Below, piece by piece: positions 13,190 to 25,133 of a stretch of DNA of 64,000 bases. Every line of letters starts with the position of its first letter. Within the stretch, counting starts at the first letter, position 1. This DNA is from Syngnathus acus (lineage: Eukaryota; Chordata; Actinopteri; Syngnathiformes; Syngnathidae). The stretch covers positions 2,718,539 through 2,782,538 of the forward strand of contig NC_051097.1 of NCBI RefSeq assembly GCF_901709675.1. The letters are read 5' to 3'. The notes beneath the pieces were generated by a model. That model ran no database searches and was not told where the DNA came from. It was given only the letters and a program-made list of their open reading frames with translations. Both the position numbers and the translations under genes were made by a program.

Positions 13190-13510
13190 TATGGGCTTAG
13201 TGGCGGATTTCTTCTTTCTGTACTATTCAGTGGGCGTGTGAATTGTGTTGTGCACCAGTAGAGGGCAGTCTTAATAATTACGCACCCTATAAGACCACAC
13301 TCTTATCTTGCAGCTGTGACTTGTTAGTTTGGATTTTGTGGGCACACAGATTTTCTATCGTCCAAGCACCGTGCAGTTAATATATTTTTGTGCCGAGTAA
13401 TTTTCTGTTGGAATTTGGATGAAATAAAGGACGACTCAACGTATCGCTTGTATGGACGTAATTCACTCACACGTGGATTCACTCAAAACTCAGCTAATGG
13501 GACTCTACAC
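13190..13510 (+). other. Unidentified stretch, possibly a decayed LTR
   Basis: Contains ACCAGTAGAGGGCAGTC, a CCCTATAAGA box, and GAAATAAAGGA about 150 bp later, an order seen in LTR promoters with a polyadenylation signal. No TG...CA ends or target duplication were found, so this is only a suggestion. Confidence 0.25.
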
Positions 13511-14769
13511 CAGCCCTGATCTGCTATTTTTCAATTTGAATAACATGATCATATGGAGAAGCACTTGGTAAAGCAACAAATACAGTACCTTCAATTCATG
13601 TGTTACTGATTCCCTGCAACTTGTATAGTGTAGTGATTTAATGTTTCAGACGGCATTATGATGAGGCCTCACCATGCATGTTTGTCGCAAAATGCTAAAT
13701 TTGCTCATATTTCTTTAAATCTTGTTTTTTGTGAAGACACAAGGATTTATTTTTATTCTCACACATTGAGAATTATTTTACAAGGTGTCTCTGAATAGTT
13801 GAGTCAGCGTTAAATACAAGAACAAAAAGATGAAAAATAGTCGCGTGGGAATAAATAAAGCACAATGAAACTGACACAGACGCATAAATGTCACCTGCAA
13901 CTCAATCACGCAGTGCAATGATGGATATCAGCTTTGGTCTCAGAATATATTTATCTGCATATCAAGTACAACTGTAAATCAGTTTAACATGGAAATAGTG
14001 CATGTTTACTTGTAAAATATCACATTAAAGGTGCAATAAAACTGGTCTTACAACAATTCGCATACGTACGTAGTTATGAGTCTATTATACAGTTAAATGC
14101 AGAAAAAATGAACACATTATGGAGACTTCATTTTTAATTACCATTCAAGAAACGTGTCTCACCGCAGTACATTGCTCTCAGAGCTCGATGTGTTTTTTCC
14201 GGCAGTCTGCACATGCTGCAATATGTCTGTGACAGCACTATTGTGCCACTTCTGTCATAATTTGATGAAACACCATACAGTTTAGTTACTCTGCATAGTA
14301 GATGAGCACTAATGTGAACATGCACACACTTTTTAGCGAGGCACTGTACTGTCTGTCTCAACGACATTTTTTTATCTGCATTTATGAGCAGAAAAAAAAA
14401 CATGTAACACACAAACATTAAACACATTATCCTGGTTATGGAGCGGGGTGGACAGAAACAGGCACTCGCCAATGTAAACCTAAAAAAATCCGGAAATTAA
14501 GATGCTGAAATCATGGAACTCATTAATCTCAATTAGAAAATATAAAACACTAACCAGAAAACTATTACTGACTGAACTTTTTATTTAATCATTACAGGGG
14601 TTTCTTTCCCCTGCATTTTTCAGGGTGTAGGTGAGTCTCTGTATCCCCTGCCTCCCCTGAGCACTCGTCTTAGTGTCTTCGGTGCAGTGAAGCTGCATGT
14701 AAATTATCATACCTTGTAGCTTAGCTCACTACATTTTTCAAAAAACGTTGCTGGACTTCTTTTTAGGAT

Positions 14770-14862
14770 ATTTTATTAAGTTTTATTTAGGAATGTGAGT
14801 GTGAGTAGTTGTCTGTCTGTGCTTCCCTGAATAAGCGGTTTGGAAAATAAATGAATGAATGG
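14770..14862 (+). mobile_element. Decayed SINE tail
   Basis: GAATGTGAGTGTGAGTAGTT, CCCTGAATAAGCGGTTT and GAAAATAAATGAATGAATGG follow the order of the complete SINE's 3' third. Confidence 0.6.
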
Positions 14863-15151
14863 TATCAATAAAGACTATGCAGGAAATAAAATATCTGAGG
14901 AAGTTAACTCATAGCTGTCTGTGTTTGCATGGACATGCAGGTCTGTGTGTCTGTCTGTCTCAAGAGTCACTCAAAGGATCAAGTGGCCTGCAGTTGTCAA
15001 GGGTAACAAGGTGGTATGCTGACATTCACACAAACACACAGAAACTGATTTCTCATGGGACCGCTGATTGGGCACTGCTGGGATGCTCGTTTCCCGTGGC
15101 GATAAGAACCAAGCGATAACAACAACCATCTGACCCTTCTAATGTTTCCTT

Positions 15152-15411
15152 GTGTGTGTGTGTGTGCGTGTGCGTGTGTGTGTGTGCATGTGTGTGTGTG
15201 TGTGCGTGTGCTTGTGTGTGTGTGTGTGAATGTGTGTGTGCGCTTGTGTCTCTGCGTGCGTGTGTGCGCATGTGTGCGGTTGTGTGTGTGTGTGAATGTG
15301 TGTGTGCGCTTGTGTCTCTGCGTGCGTGTGTGCGGTTGTGTGCGGTTGTGTGTGTGTGTGCATGCGTGTGTGTGTGTGTGTGTGTGTGTGTGCCTGCGTG
15401 TGAACGCGCTT
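15152..15411 (+). repeat. GT-rich compound minisatellite
   Basis: About 260 bp of GT, GC and CT steps. Within it a longer unit ending CTTGTGTCTCTGCGTGCGTG recurs at about 15243 and 15309. All ORFs here are repeat artefacts. Confidence 0.9.
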
Positions 15412-15463
15412 GTATGTTGCCATCTGTGCTGTTGGCTCAAGGGAATAGCAACAAACTGAACAG

Positions 15464-15465
15464 TA

Positions 15466-15541
<76 letters not shown>
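15464..15541 (+). repeat. AAAG microsatellite
   Basis: About 19 uninterrupted AAAG units. Confidence 0.95.
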
Positions 15542-16540
15542 GCCTAATTTAAGACTATAAGATATGTGTTTGCATGTATGTGATTTGTATAAGATGAAAT
15601 CTTCACAATCTAAGATCATTTTAAAAGAATAACTGAACCTGAATAAAATCTACAAAATAAACTAATGTTAACTAAAGCAGAGTTTCATTTTTAATTGATA
15701 GGGTTTTATTTTTGCATTTTTCTGTGCAGACCTTATTGTAGAAAAATATGGGACCCTCTCAGATACAGTAGAAAAGCAAAGCTCTGAACTCTATTTTGGG
15801 GAGTATGACTGCAGTTTGCTTTTTACCAAGTACAACGATTACTCAGTGGTAGATGGATATCCTTTAACAGCAGGTAGCCATTGAGTGCATACTTAGATAA
15901 AAATGAGAGCTCAATGTTTTACCTCTACAGTGCATTAATCTATTTTTAATTATGTCTGTGTGATAAAGGGTCTCTTTGATAAAGGGTCTCTTTGTTAACT
16001 GATTGAGGCACAGTGGGGTAGAAACATGCAATAAGGTGTTTTGGACATGGAGATGACTGATGATGAAAATACAGCTATCATAGCAGACATGGGCAATTTA
16101 CTAAATTTTCCGGTTCGTCCTTCGTCCGCAACTTCCCGTCATCGTCAATCCGTCCTTATTCACAATATATTTGTCTATCCATTTGCACGCTGCATTTCAA
16201 AAGCACTTTTGTCATCACTTCCCTGTGTCAGTGAATCGTAATCCCCCCCACAAGAAGGAGAAATAAAATGCTAGCCGCAATCATTTACACAAGAAGGCAG
16301 CAAAACTCACGAGCAGTTCTGGTGGCTATGTCATCTATTGTTGCTTAAGAAATGCAGAAAGGAGTTCAAAAATACACTTCCATCCATCCTTTTTGTGAAC
16401 TTTCTGGTCCATCGCCCTTCGGCCGCAACACAGGCGTCTGTCTGTCTGACTGACTGTCTGTCAGTGACGGACGGATGGACCATTCTGTCACTAGGACGGA
16501 ATGCCCACCTGTGTATCTTAGTATGTTAAAAAAATCCTAC

Positions 16541-16661
16541 CTGGCTCTCGGAGCAACAGTTGAGCCATGGCCTGTGAGCTGCCGGCGATATTCTCTGCAA
16601 TGCACTGATAAAATCCTTCATCTGACTTGACCAAACCAAGAATCTGCAGGTTACTGCCATC
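16541..16661 (-). CDS. dcc: dcc exon 7, second half of Ig domain 4
   Basis: A 121-bp exon, phase 0 in and phase 1 out; acceptor GTATTTTAG|G and donor GAGCCAG|GTAGGA on the minus strand. It encodes [20 protein letters not shown] with the second Ig4 cysteine, followed by [23 protein letters not shown] has near-identical [17 protein letters not shown]. Exons 6 and 7 together are 276 bp (92 codons). The next coding exon should start the linker into fibronectin domain 1; I found nothing like it between here and position 1, so intron 7 is at least 16.5 kb. Confidence 0.95.
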
Positions 16662-16790
16662 CTAAAATACAACAAACAGACAAGAAGTTACGAACCGAAA
16701 ACGGACAATGAGAACATTTGTGATTGAATCATTCATTTGTGTTATTGTATGGTAGGGAATTATGGACTTTCAATGGTAACCAGTGAACTA

Positions 16791-17121
16791 CAGTAATCCC
16801 TCGTTTATCACGGATAATTGGTTCCAAAACCATCCGCGATAAGTGAAATCCGCGAAGTACGGTCACCGATAAGAAGTACTGGGCAGGCTAACGAGTTAGC
16901 GGAAATATGCTAATTTGGGATCGTGCTAACACGCGAAAACAGACTTCTAAAGGAATGTAAACGAACATTTGGAGCAATACTATATTGTCCTAAACGTTAG
17001 ACACATGTTTCTTCAATTTAGACGTTTTATTTTGACTTTTAAATGTTTTTTTAATTTGGAAAGAAATCCGCGATGTAGTGAAGCCGCAATAAACGAAACG
17101 CGAAGTAGCGAGGGATCACTG
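16791..17121. mobile_element. Tigger-like MITE in dcc intron 6 (331 bp)
   Basis: Inverted ends: CAGTAATCCCTCGTTTATC at the left and the complement of GCGAAGTAGCGAGGGATCACTG at the right, flanked by TA on both sides. Subterminal CCGCGATAAGTGAAATCCGC and AATCCGCGATGTAGTGAAGC form longer imperfect arms. The CAGT...CCTCG end resembles the Tigger branch of pogo. No coding remnant. It occupies 331 of the 597 bp between exons 7 and 6. Confidence 0.88.
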
Positions 17122-17258
17122 TAATAACAGTTTCACCTACAGTACATCAACTACAGGGCCCTCCCATTAATCCCGTTTTCATATAGTATGTAGAATATGT
17201 TTTAAAAATATAATGCAATCGAATGGCACACATTTTTTCTGTGCTCCTTTGGGCTCAC

Positions 17259-17413
17259 CACTAGTTGGAAATAGTCACTGGGGATAACCTCCTCGCCATT
17301 CTTCATCCAGCGTATGGTCGGTGGTGGGTTTCCTGTCACGGCACACTCCAACTCAATGTCAGTGGATTCATAGGCGTAAGTGTTGGTTGGATAGTTGAGG
17401 AATTGAGGTGGAA
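17259..17413 (-). CDS. dcc: dcc exon 6, first half of Ig domain 4
   Basis: A 155-bp exon, phase 1 in and phase 0 out; acceptor TTTGTGCAG|T and donor CTAGTG|GTGAGC on the minus strand. It encodes [36 protein letters not shown] with the first cysteine and core tryptophan, and [26 protein letters not shown] and IPSDYFQ are hallmarks of Ig4 in DCC. The acceptor tract is T-rich. Starting 30 bp upstream of this exon on the minus strand (17443), the intron sequence is duplicated about 1.9 kb further away at 19368-19787; the duplicate does not contain the exon. Confidence 0.96.
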
Positions 17414-17442
17414 CTGCACAAATAAACAACCAAACAAACATA

Positions 17443-17865
17443 AGTAACAAAAGAATACTCCTGAATTCCCTGCTTACTCTTTGTAGCATGTAAGAATAAA
17501 CGTATCATTTTGTATATAAGTTGCTGAATTTGGTTTGCTATTTAGATCAGACTTATGCCTCATATGAACATGTCAGTTCATTCCACGCAATGACTTTGAA
17601 ACTCACTGACAGTTTTTGAGTGTGTAATTGAAAATATCTGTCAATCTCCCACTGCTTTCAGTTAATAAGATTATTTTTGGTTTTGAGTTGAATTAACATT
17701 CGGACAGGTCATGGAGGGTCACTCATCTGCTTTAGCTATTACAAAAAATGTAAATACTAAAGTCTCAAAAAATACAAAATGCAGTAGTGGCATGGCAAAT
17801 AGTGGCCTGATTTAATTGCATTTCTCAGAGGCATGGTCATCACATTGCTGTTCAACAACATCCAT
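17443..17865. repeat. Source copy of a 0.42-kb intronic duplication
   Basis: From 30 bp beyond exon 6, about 423 bp recur in the same orientation at 19368-19785 with only scattered substitutions and small indels. Shared landmarks include GATCAGACTTATGCCTCATA and GCAGTAGTGGCATGGCAAAT. No transposon ends are visible. Confidence 0.92.
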
Positions 17866-19336
17866 CAGAATTCTACACCATACACCATGTTCCAATTCTT
17901 TCAAGTACAGTTCATTTCTATTTAATGTAAAGTCCACTAAAATATATTTGCATTTAATCTTTAAGAACCTTTCGTTTTTAAACGTTTTCGGTCTTGTAAA
18001 GCGTGTTAGGCAGTAAAATGTGACGGCATGATCTCAGGTCAACGTTTAACTGAACAGACAAATCCTGGAGAATGAGGTGTTTCATGAGACAGAAACTATG
18101 TCTTGAGATGAGAAAGAAGCCCTGAAAGAATTTAATAAATAAATAAATAATACACGAGAATGCAGGGAGAATGAAAAAGTAGTCAATCCAAAACAACAGA
18201 GCAAATGAGAGGCAGAAAGAATGAAAAGAGCACTGGTAAGATGAGTTAGAGATGTAAAAATAAATTCTTAAAACAAGAGAAAATAGTGTAATCAGATCAT
18301 GAACATGCAGAAATGATGGAAAGTGGAACTATTAGATGGGTCGTATGTGTTTCCCATCAATACATCATTATCTAGAGGTGTAACTTTATCACTGCAGTAA
18401 TGCTCTAATTAAGGGATAATGATTTCCTTTAAACACAAGGCTGCTGCAGCTTCACAACAGCAACAATGACACACAGAGACACAACAACTCTCACTGAAAC
18501 ACATATCCAGGAATTAGCCTAAGACATGAAAACAACATCCTCCGTCTCTCTTTTTTTGGGGGGGTGACGAGAAACTTACCCAAGAACACTCAAATTAATA
18601 AAAGTATCAGCTCAAAAAAGAAATGTATATTTAGGAAATACATCTTTAATTCCAGTATGAATTGTCCATTCCGGTGTGGAATCGACTACTATCCAACCCG
18701 TTTTTAGGTGTCGTAGGACTGCACCTAAAAACAGGTTTAATTTTCCTATTTATGAGAGATAACATTGACAGAAATACAATCAATTCTTGATTTACATTGT
18801 CAACCAAATCTTGTCATAAATTGCTGTTTTTGTAGTCATTCCTTTTTTTAAAGTTATTTTTTAGGTGAGTCCTGAGCAGAGTGGATTCTCTGGTGAGGGC
18901 TACACGTCTCGAGCCTGGGAAGTCCCAAAAGACAGACTAGGATATTGTTTTAGGAGTGATCTGGGATTGGGTTCTTTTGTGTGTGTTTGACATGTGGCTG
19001 ATACTCTTTGTACAAATAATTATTTAGTTTTTTATCTTAAGTAGTATTTTGTGGCCATTGGTTTTGTTGTGTAATGGGTTAGGAAATAACCACCTGCTCC
19101 TCCCTGATTGGTGGCCCTTGTCCCTGACTTAACTGACCAATCGATGCAAGGGATAGTGGCCTGATTGGTAATTGGTTTCAGAACCTGCACTGATTAACCA
19201 CAATAGTTTAAAATGGACTCTGTGCTTTCAGTGGCTTGCTGATTATTGTGTGTCAGTCTCTACACGTCATGTGTTTGCACGATTGCTTTTCAAGTTTAGT
19301 AGCCATGGTGAAATGAAGCATCATGAACCACTGAGG

Positions 19337-19820
19337 CTTTCTAGCCAATTTGTTTGTTTCTTTGAAAAGTAACAGAAGAATACTCCTGAATTCTCAGCTT
19401 ACTCTTTGTAGCATTGAAGAACAAACGTATCATTTGGTATGTAAGTTGCTGAATTTGGTTTTCTATTTAGATCAGACTTATGCCTCATATGAACATGTCA
19501 GTTCATTCCACGCAATGACTTTGAAACTCACTGACAGTTTTTGAGTGTTTAATTGAAAATATCTGTCGATCTCCCACCGCTTTCAGTTAACAAAATTATT
19601 CTTGGTTTTGAGTTGAATTAACATTAGGACAGGTCATGGAGGGCCACTCATCTACTTTAGCTATTACAAAAAATTACTAAAGTCTCAAAAAATACAAAAT
19701 GCAGTAGTGGCATGGCAAATAGTGGCCTGGTTTAATTACATTTCTCTGAGGCAGGGTCATCACATTGCTGTTCAACAACATCCATTCCTTTCTAGCCAAT
19801 TTGTTTGTTTCTTTGAAAAG
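19337..19820. repeat. Inserted copy of the 17443-17865 segment, flanked by 33-bp direct repeats
   Basis: The copy lies at about 19368-19785. It is bracketed by two identical 33-bp sequences beginning CTTTCTAGCCAATTTG, at 19337-19369 and 19788-19820. The bracket looks like a target-site duplication made at insertion, much longer than transposons usually make. Confidence 0.88.
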
Positions 19821-22319
19821 CTTCCAAGTTTTCAGTATGTCTCTTCCACTGCAAATGCTCTATGGGATAAACATGAGTATGGACCTTGTGCAATCTGCTC
19901 TTTCAATGGCCATACCTATTAAGGCATATGTCCGTAAAATAGAGCATTATATTTAGATAACCGTAGTTGTTCTGGGCACACAATGCAATTATAGTGGATG
20001 TTATTTATAAGCGGATTTTCACTATTCCCTGTCAGGCCCAGTCCGTATCTCCTGTGAGTAGCGGGCGTCCAAAACATCATCTGATTGATGGTGCACATTT
20101 GGCATGAATTCTGTGTTGGTCATTGTAGAAGCTTAATCAAGGAAAAGTAAGACTGACTTCAATGACTGCCATTAAGGTACACTATTTTTATTTGAAATAT
20201 TTAAAACTCCTTAAAATGTAGGTTGAATTTGTATTTATTTATACATTCCCAGCTGTAGTCAAAATGATAAATTACCAGATTGTAATCCTGAGACCACAGA
20301 AGCATTTTTAGTTGGGGGAAAAATGAAAAAAAAAAGACCCTGCAGGTTTAACATTGATTACCTGGCCATCAGAGGAGACATGTTTACAAAAGTCTTTTTT
20401 AGTGGCCCTTTGTGTTTCAAATGACAACAGGCAAGACACATTAATATGGTTCTGCTTCCTGAGGGAAACAGCTGAGGGGAGCTATTCACATGCTAATATG
20501 AAAATTTAACAACCAGCTGACCTCCAACACAGGCAACAATCCAGAGTCTGGCTTGTCTGGACAATGGAGACACACACACACTGTCACCTGGATACTGTGC
20601 TACTGATCATACAATGAGCAGCAAGCGATTAAGAAAAAGAAATGTACACATACGTAAGCACATGCACACATTATAGATAGCTTAGTATCAATGATGCTGC
20701 CTCTATCTGCACCAACTTCACACTCAGCATTCAAATGGAAATGAGCTCTATCATTTATTTCAATGAGCATCTGCACGTGTGTGTCTGTCTTTGTGTGGAA
20801 TGATAAAATCCAGGGAGAATTTACTGGAGGACACTCAGGCACCATTCAGTTAAACCCTTACTTCTCCCCATGTGAACATAAACTCGTTAGCAGCCTCTTT
20901 ATATCTGCACTTATCCATCAATTGCCAATCTTTAAGTGCATCGGCAAAACATAATTGCACACCTTAGAATTTGTGATGTCTAAGTAACTAATGACCTGAA
21001 AAACAATTATCATACAAGAATAGAATAGAGTTGAACTTGTTTTCAAATGCCATGGCGCTAGTTGATTGAAGGCTGTGATATTTCGCAACAAAAACAACCA
21101 AGAGCTTGACCTTAGAACAGCACGTACTGTCGCATTACCATTTGTCAATAGTTTTGGGTTAAATCAAACAATAAAACCTGAGAATTATTATCCAATATAT
21201 GAAAAATATGTCGATATACATCCAATATGAAAAGAAAGCCCAAAACAAAAGGATTAAACAGCACATAGTCATTCATCCCGAGTCACTAATTTCAGTTGCT
21301 TTTGTCTGGCTGTAAAAATAGCACTCGGTATTTTTTCCTGAGAATGTGAAAAGTACAGGTAATTATACGCGTGTGAGTGTGAGATTTTCCTCTTTACTGT
21401 GATTAAACTTCATAAAACCATTATTGTGTTTCATTGTATTTTAGTATTTTGAGTCCGAGTATATGGAGCCCTTAAGGCATATGTGTCAGACACAGCTCAC
21501 ATATAGTGTAGCTTGGTATACAATTGGAAATCATTTCATAAAGGGCTTAAAATGTATTCAGCAAGTAAAAAGACGCCATATATACATATATACTGATGGA
21601 AAGATTTTGTATTATGATCAGAATACTTAATTAATCATGAAGGAATCGGTATCACTTACATGATTGCATTTGATTTGATGTGCATTTGTTTTGCGATTAT
21701 GTAATATTTTGATTTGGTCTTACTTTCATTGTATTATTGTGATATTATTTTTACACTTTAAAGGTGAATACTTTGATGTTGATGTACCATGATATATTGA
21801 TATTGTAGTTTTGAGATACTTTTATGAAAAGAATATGTTGCTTGTTTTGGTAGAAATGTAATCAATGGGATGATTGGAAACATCGGTTATTGTGAACTAG
21901 GAAATGGACTACCTTAGGAAAATTACCCAAACTGAATCAAATATCTATGGTAGGAATGTGTCCACAGTCAGTCTTTTCAGAGGGAGAACTGGGTGTGGCT
22001 ATTTAAGAATTTTCCGCTTGGCGGCTTTGCACGTATTCTGAGCAATGTATTGCGCTCTGACTTCTTGTGATATCAATGTTGAACTTTGGAACATAAAAAA
22101 AAACTAAAATCCAAAACACAGCCGACCAGAGGATGAAGTGGTTTGAGAGCATTGCTTCAGCACGGGGTTCCTTTCTACGCGGCAGATCCCCAATTTTACC
22201 AATGTCCAGTAGAAGCTGTCCCAGAAAGGGAATCCTGGGCCTTCGTATCTTATCATGCGCTAGTTGAAATGTGAAGACGCTAAACATCTACCAACTAGCA
22301 GGGCAACAATGTCCAATTA

Positions 22320-22440
22320 GAATTGACGGTTTCTGCATTGGCTTCCTGTGGGCTCCAGGCCCAAGATCACAGCATTTGAAGTAGATCTTTGATGGAATGA
22401 ATCTAAAACTTGAGCTCCAGAACCACCACACGAGTTCGCT
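22320..22440 (+). mobile_element. Possible L2-like LINE fragment
   Basis: Plus strand reads HWLPVGSRPKITAFEVDL, similar to the L2 reverse transcriptase motif LHWLPV..R..FK. Short and isolated. Confidence 0.45.
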
Positions 22441-23019
22441 GCCCATTATTAGTCATTACCAGGAGCCCAAGTGGCTTCAGGGGATGAAGGACCCAAGAGG
22501 GCTGAGGATGCATTCAGTCATCTCCCGACATTCCTTTAATTAAGGCTGTCGCATTGGCTGGCAGAGAAACAATTTCCACCTTGCATTGTCATGCTATTGA
22601 GTGAAAGCTTTCTACTACAGAATTGGATTATTCATACTAACGAGTAACTCCTGATGTAGTGGTTCACTTGCATGAACGCTAACGAGATGGTTCTGTACTC
22701 CCACCGAGAGATAGCAAAGCAAATCATGCAACTGGCAAATGTGGATTATCGGCCTGAATTAGCATGCAATATATTTCATTTTTACACTTCAAACAGATGC
22801 AAAAAGAGCATTTTAAGCTGTTAGAAATGTTGGGATAACACCACAAGCCCAAAACGAAACCCTAAAGTGACCAAAAGTGTAAGCGTAACTGGAAGACAAA
22901 AAATGGTAAACTCCGATAATTTTAGGGAAGCCAGCAACCGCATAAAAAAAGCCATGTTTTTATTTATTTATTTCAAATATGTAATAGGGTAGCTTGCAGT
23001 TGTGGAAAAAAAATAGATA

Positions 23020-23633
23020 CCGTATTGGCCCAAATATAAGATGATGTTTTTTCCATTGAAATAAGACTGAAAAAGTGGGGGTCGTCTTACATTCGGGGTC
23101 TAGACATTATACCCATTCACAACGCTAGATGGCGCCAGATATCTTTAAAGCGAATGCTGAACTTAACTCCCCAGGTCACGAAGAAGAAAAATTAAAATAG
23201 CGGTAGCAGTTTGCATTATTTTATTGCACTGTTTTTCCGTATTCAGATTTGTTTCAAGGCTACCGTTAGTTAGACTTCACTTTGATGGTTAATGCAGTTA
23301 TTGCGATTTTGTTGTTTTATCACAGTAGATTGGTTAATTTACATTTCAAAAACCAGAAGCCATTCATTTACAAATGTGATTGCACTTTAGTTTACATATT
23401 TAAATGTTCGGATATTAAGATGTGATAGACAGTTTTTGCATGATTTGAATGAGGCAAAATAACGTGCTTTTTCTCTCGAATATATTTTTATAATCATTTG
23501 TTTCAGATGTACTGTAATTATTTTCTGTATAAAAATTAAATTTGGTGTTCAAAAAGTATTTTTTCAAAATTGAGTCTTGAAAAGGAGGGGGTCGTCTTAT
23601 AATCAGGGTTGTCTTATATTCGGGTCAATACGG
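23020..23633. mobile_element. MITE with CCGTATTGGCCC ends (614 bp)
   Basis: Left end CCGTATTGGCCCAAATATAA and right end whose complement is CCGTATTGACCCGAATATAA, each next to TA. Inside both ends GGGGGTCGTCTTA occurs in opposite sense. It shares the architecture of the CCGTATTTTCCG family here but with different subterminal words (GTCTTATA instead of GCGCCTTATA). No coding remnant seen. Confidence 0.85.
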
Positions 23634-23984
23634 TACTTTCATCTATGTAAAAATTGTCTATACGACCAGATAATTTAATATTAAAATGATGTAAAGTCCT
23701 TCGTCTTTGACCCGATCTTATGCTTGGAATTTTATTTGAATTATCATTTTAAACTCACCGTGACTTGACAAGAATAGAGAATGTTGAGACAGAATGCGTG
23801 ACTAAAGGGTATTGTCCGATCAATTGCAGCACAGCAACACACACAAGGGCATACACTCGTGTCCTTGGTTTCCTTGGCTGGATTATTGACATTCAGTTCG
23901 AAACAAAAACGAAATTAGGGTAACAAGGAAACACTCCATAATGAATAAGACATGCAGCAGCCACGGCTAAGAACTGATTTATCG

Positions 23985-24100
23985 TTCACATTCTTACAGT
24001 GCATGCAAACTCCACACAGGAAGGCTGGAACCAGAATTAAACCCAGCACCTCTGAGATGTGTGGCGAACGTGCTAATCAGTGTTCCTCCGCGGCGCCACT
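23985..24100 (-). mobile_element. SINE head fragment
   Basis: Reads GTGCATGCAAACTCCACACA, ATTAAACCCAGCACCTC and GGCGAACGTGCTAATCAG: the complement of the tRNA-like head of the SINE family. Tail missing. Confidence 0.6.
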
Positions 24101-25044
24101 GTATTTTTTAATAATGTAAATAACGATAATAATACTTACATGCATTTGGTACAGGAACTCATTCTGCTTAATTAGGCTTATTCCGTTACATAGCAGCAGG
24201 ATTAGACTGTGAATGTTTGTTATGGGTAATAAACTCTGAAGCTCATGCTGTTTGACAGCCCAGTGTAGTTTTGTTCCTGCTGAGAGACACAACTGGGATG
24301 GGACACCTGAGGCCAGACATAACTGTCTGTCTCAGCCATAGCTGTCTGTCAGGAGGAAGAGCTAAAGCTTGCAGGGGACAAAGCCATTGCAGACAAACAA
24401 CTGAAAGGAAAACGGAAAGAAGCTTACAAATGTGACATCACTAAGAAACACGAAATCAAACCGGGCAGCAAGAGTTCAATAAGTGGTCAGTAGCCAGCAA
24501 CAATGAGGGAAAAATAAACCTGTGCACGGCCACAAATGAACTGGAACTGATCCCAGCTGACTTTGAGCAAAAGGCGCATTTCACACTGGACTGGTCATCA
24601 GTCAATTACAGCGCAAGAAGCCATGAATAACCAACCACTTCAAATAACCGAACCAGTTTTTAATAATTAGGAGCATTTTAGGCAAGACTTTTTTTGGCGG
24701 GGCATATCAGTGCTTGTTGTGTGTGCCTGTGAATAAAAACCTGATTACAACGGCGACAGTTTGTTAACTTTTGCCTTTGCACTTTCCGTCCATTTTGCTT
24801 GGCACGAGACCATTTCCACTATTAAAGCAATTTTAGCCATTCAATCTCTAATCTAACGTCACACAACATGGCAGACTGTAAAGTGGGAAGGAATAAAACT
24901 CTGAACCTCCTGCATGCTACCTGGTATTGATTGATTGTAGTTAAGGTTCAACCTTTACATACAGCACTTTGTTGCTGTTGCACAGCTACATTTGTTAACG
25001 TGTTCTATTTATAAAGTTAGCTTGATTTGAGTTCACTAGGCACA

Positions 25045-25133
25045 GTGAGAACATGCAAAGTCCACACAGGAAGGCAGAAATTGAACCCTGCATCTCTGAC
25101 CTGGGAGGCGGATGTGCTCTACCATGCCATCTT
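25045..25133 (-). mobile_element. SINE head fragment
   Basis: GAGAACATGCAAAGTCCACA, ATTGAACCCTGCATCTC and GGCGGATGTGCTCTACCA match the complement of the SINE head. Confidence 0.6.

Larger units (their letters stand above)
1..16540 (-). other. dcc intron 7, incomplete (repeat-bearing)
   Basis: No exon was recognised. The stretch holds the repeats listed separately. Between them, roughly 600-1580, 5050-8740, 9330-11100 and 13000-15140, I see only AT-rich single-copy-looking DNA and short CA or pyrimidine runs. ATG-initiated ORFs here are short and without recognisable domains. Confidence 0.75.

Noticed and set aside
15139-15560. Long ORFs of 94-147 codons on both strands
   Set aside because: They translate GT/CA and AAAG repeats (THTHT, VCVCV, KKERK).
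1-16540. Search for the first fibronectin III exon of dcc
   Set aside because: No minus-strand frame resembling the linker or FNIII signature (SAPRDV, W.PP, Y.FRV.A.N..G.G) was found, so it is placed outside the window.
22003-22287. 94-codon minus-strand ORF
   Set aside because: No recognisable domain and no splice context; treated as chance.
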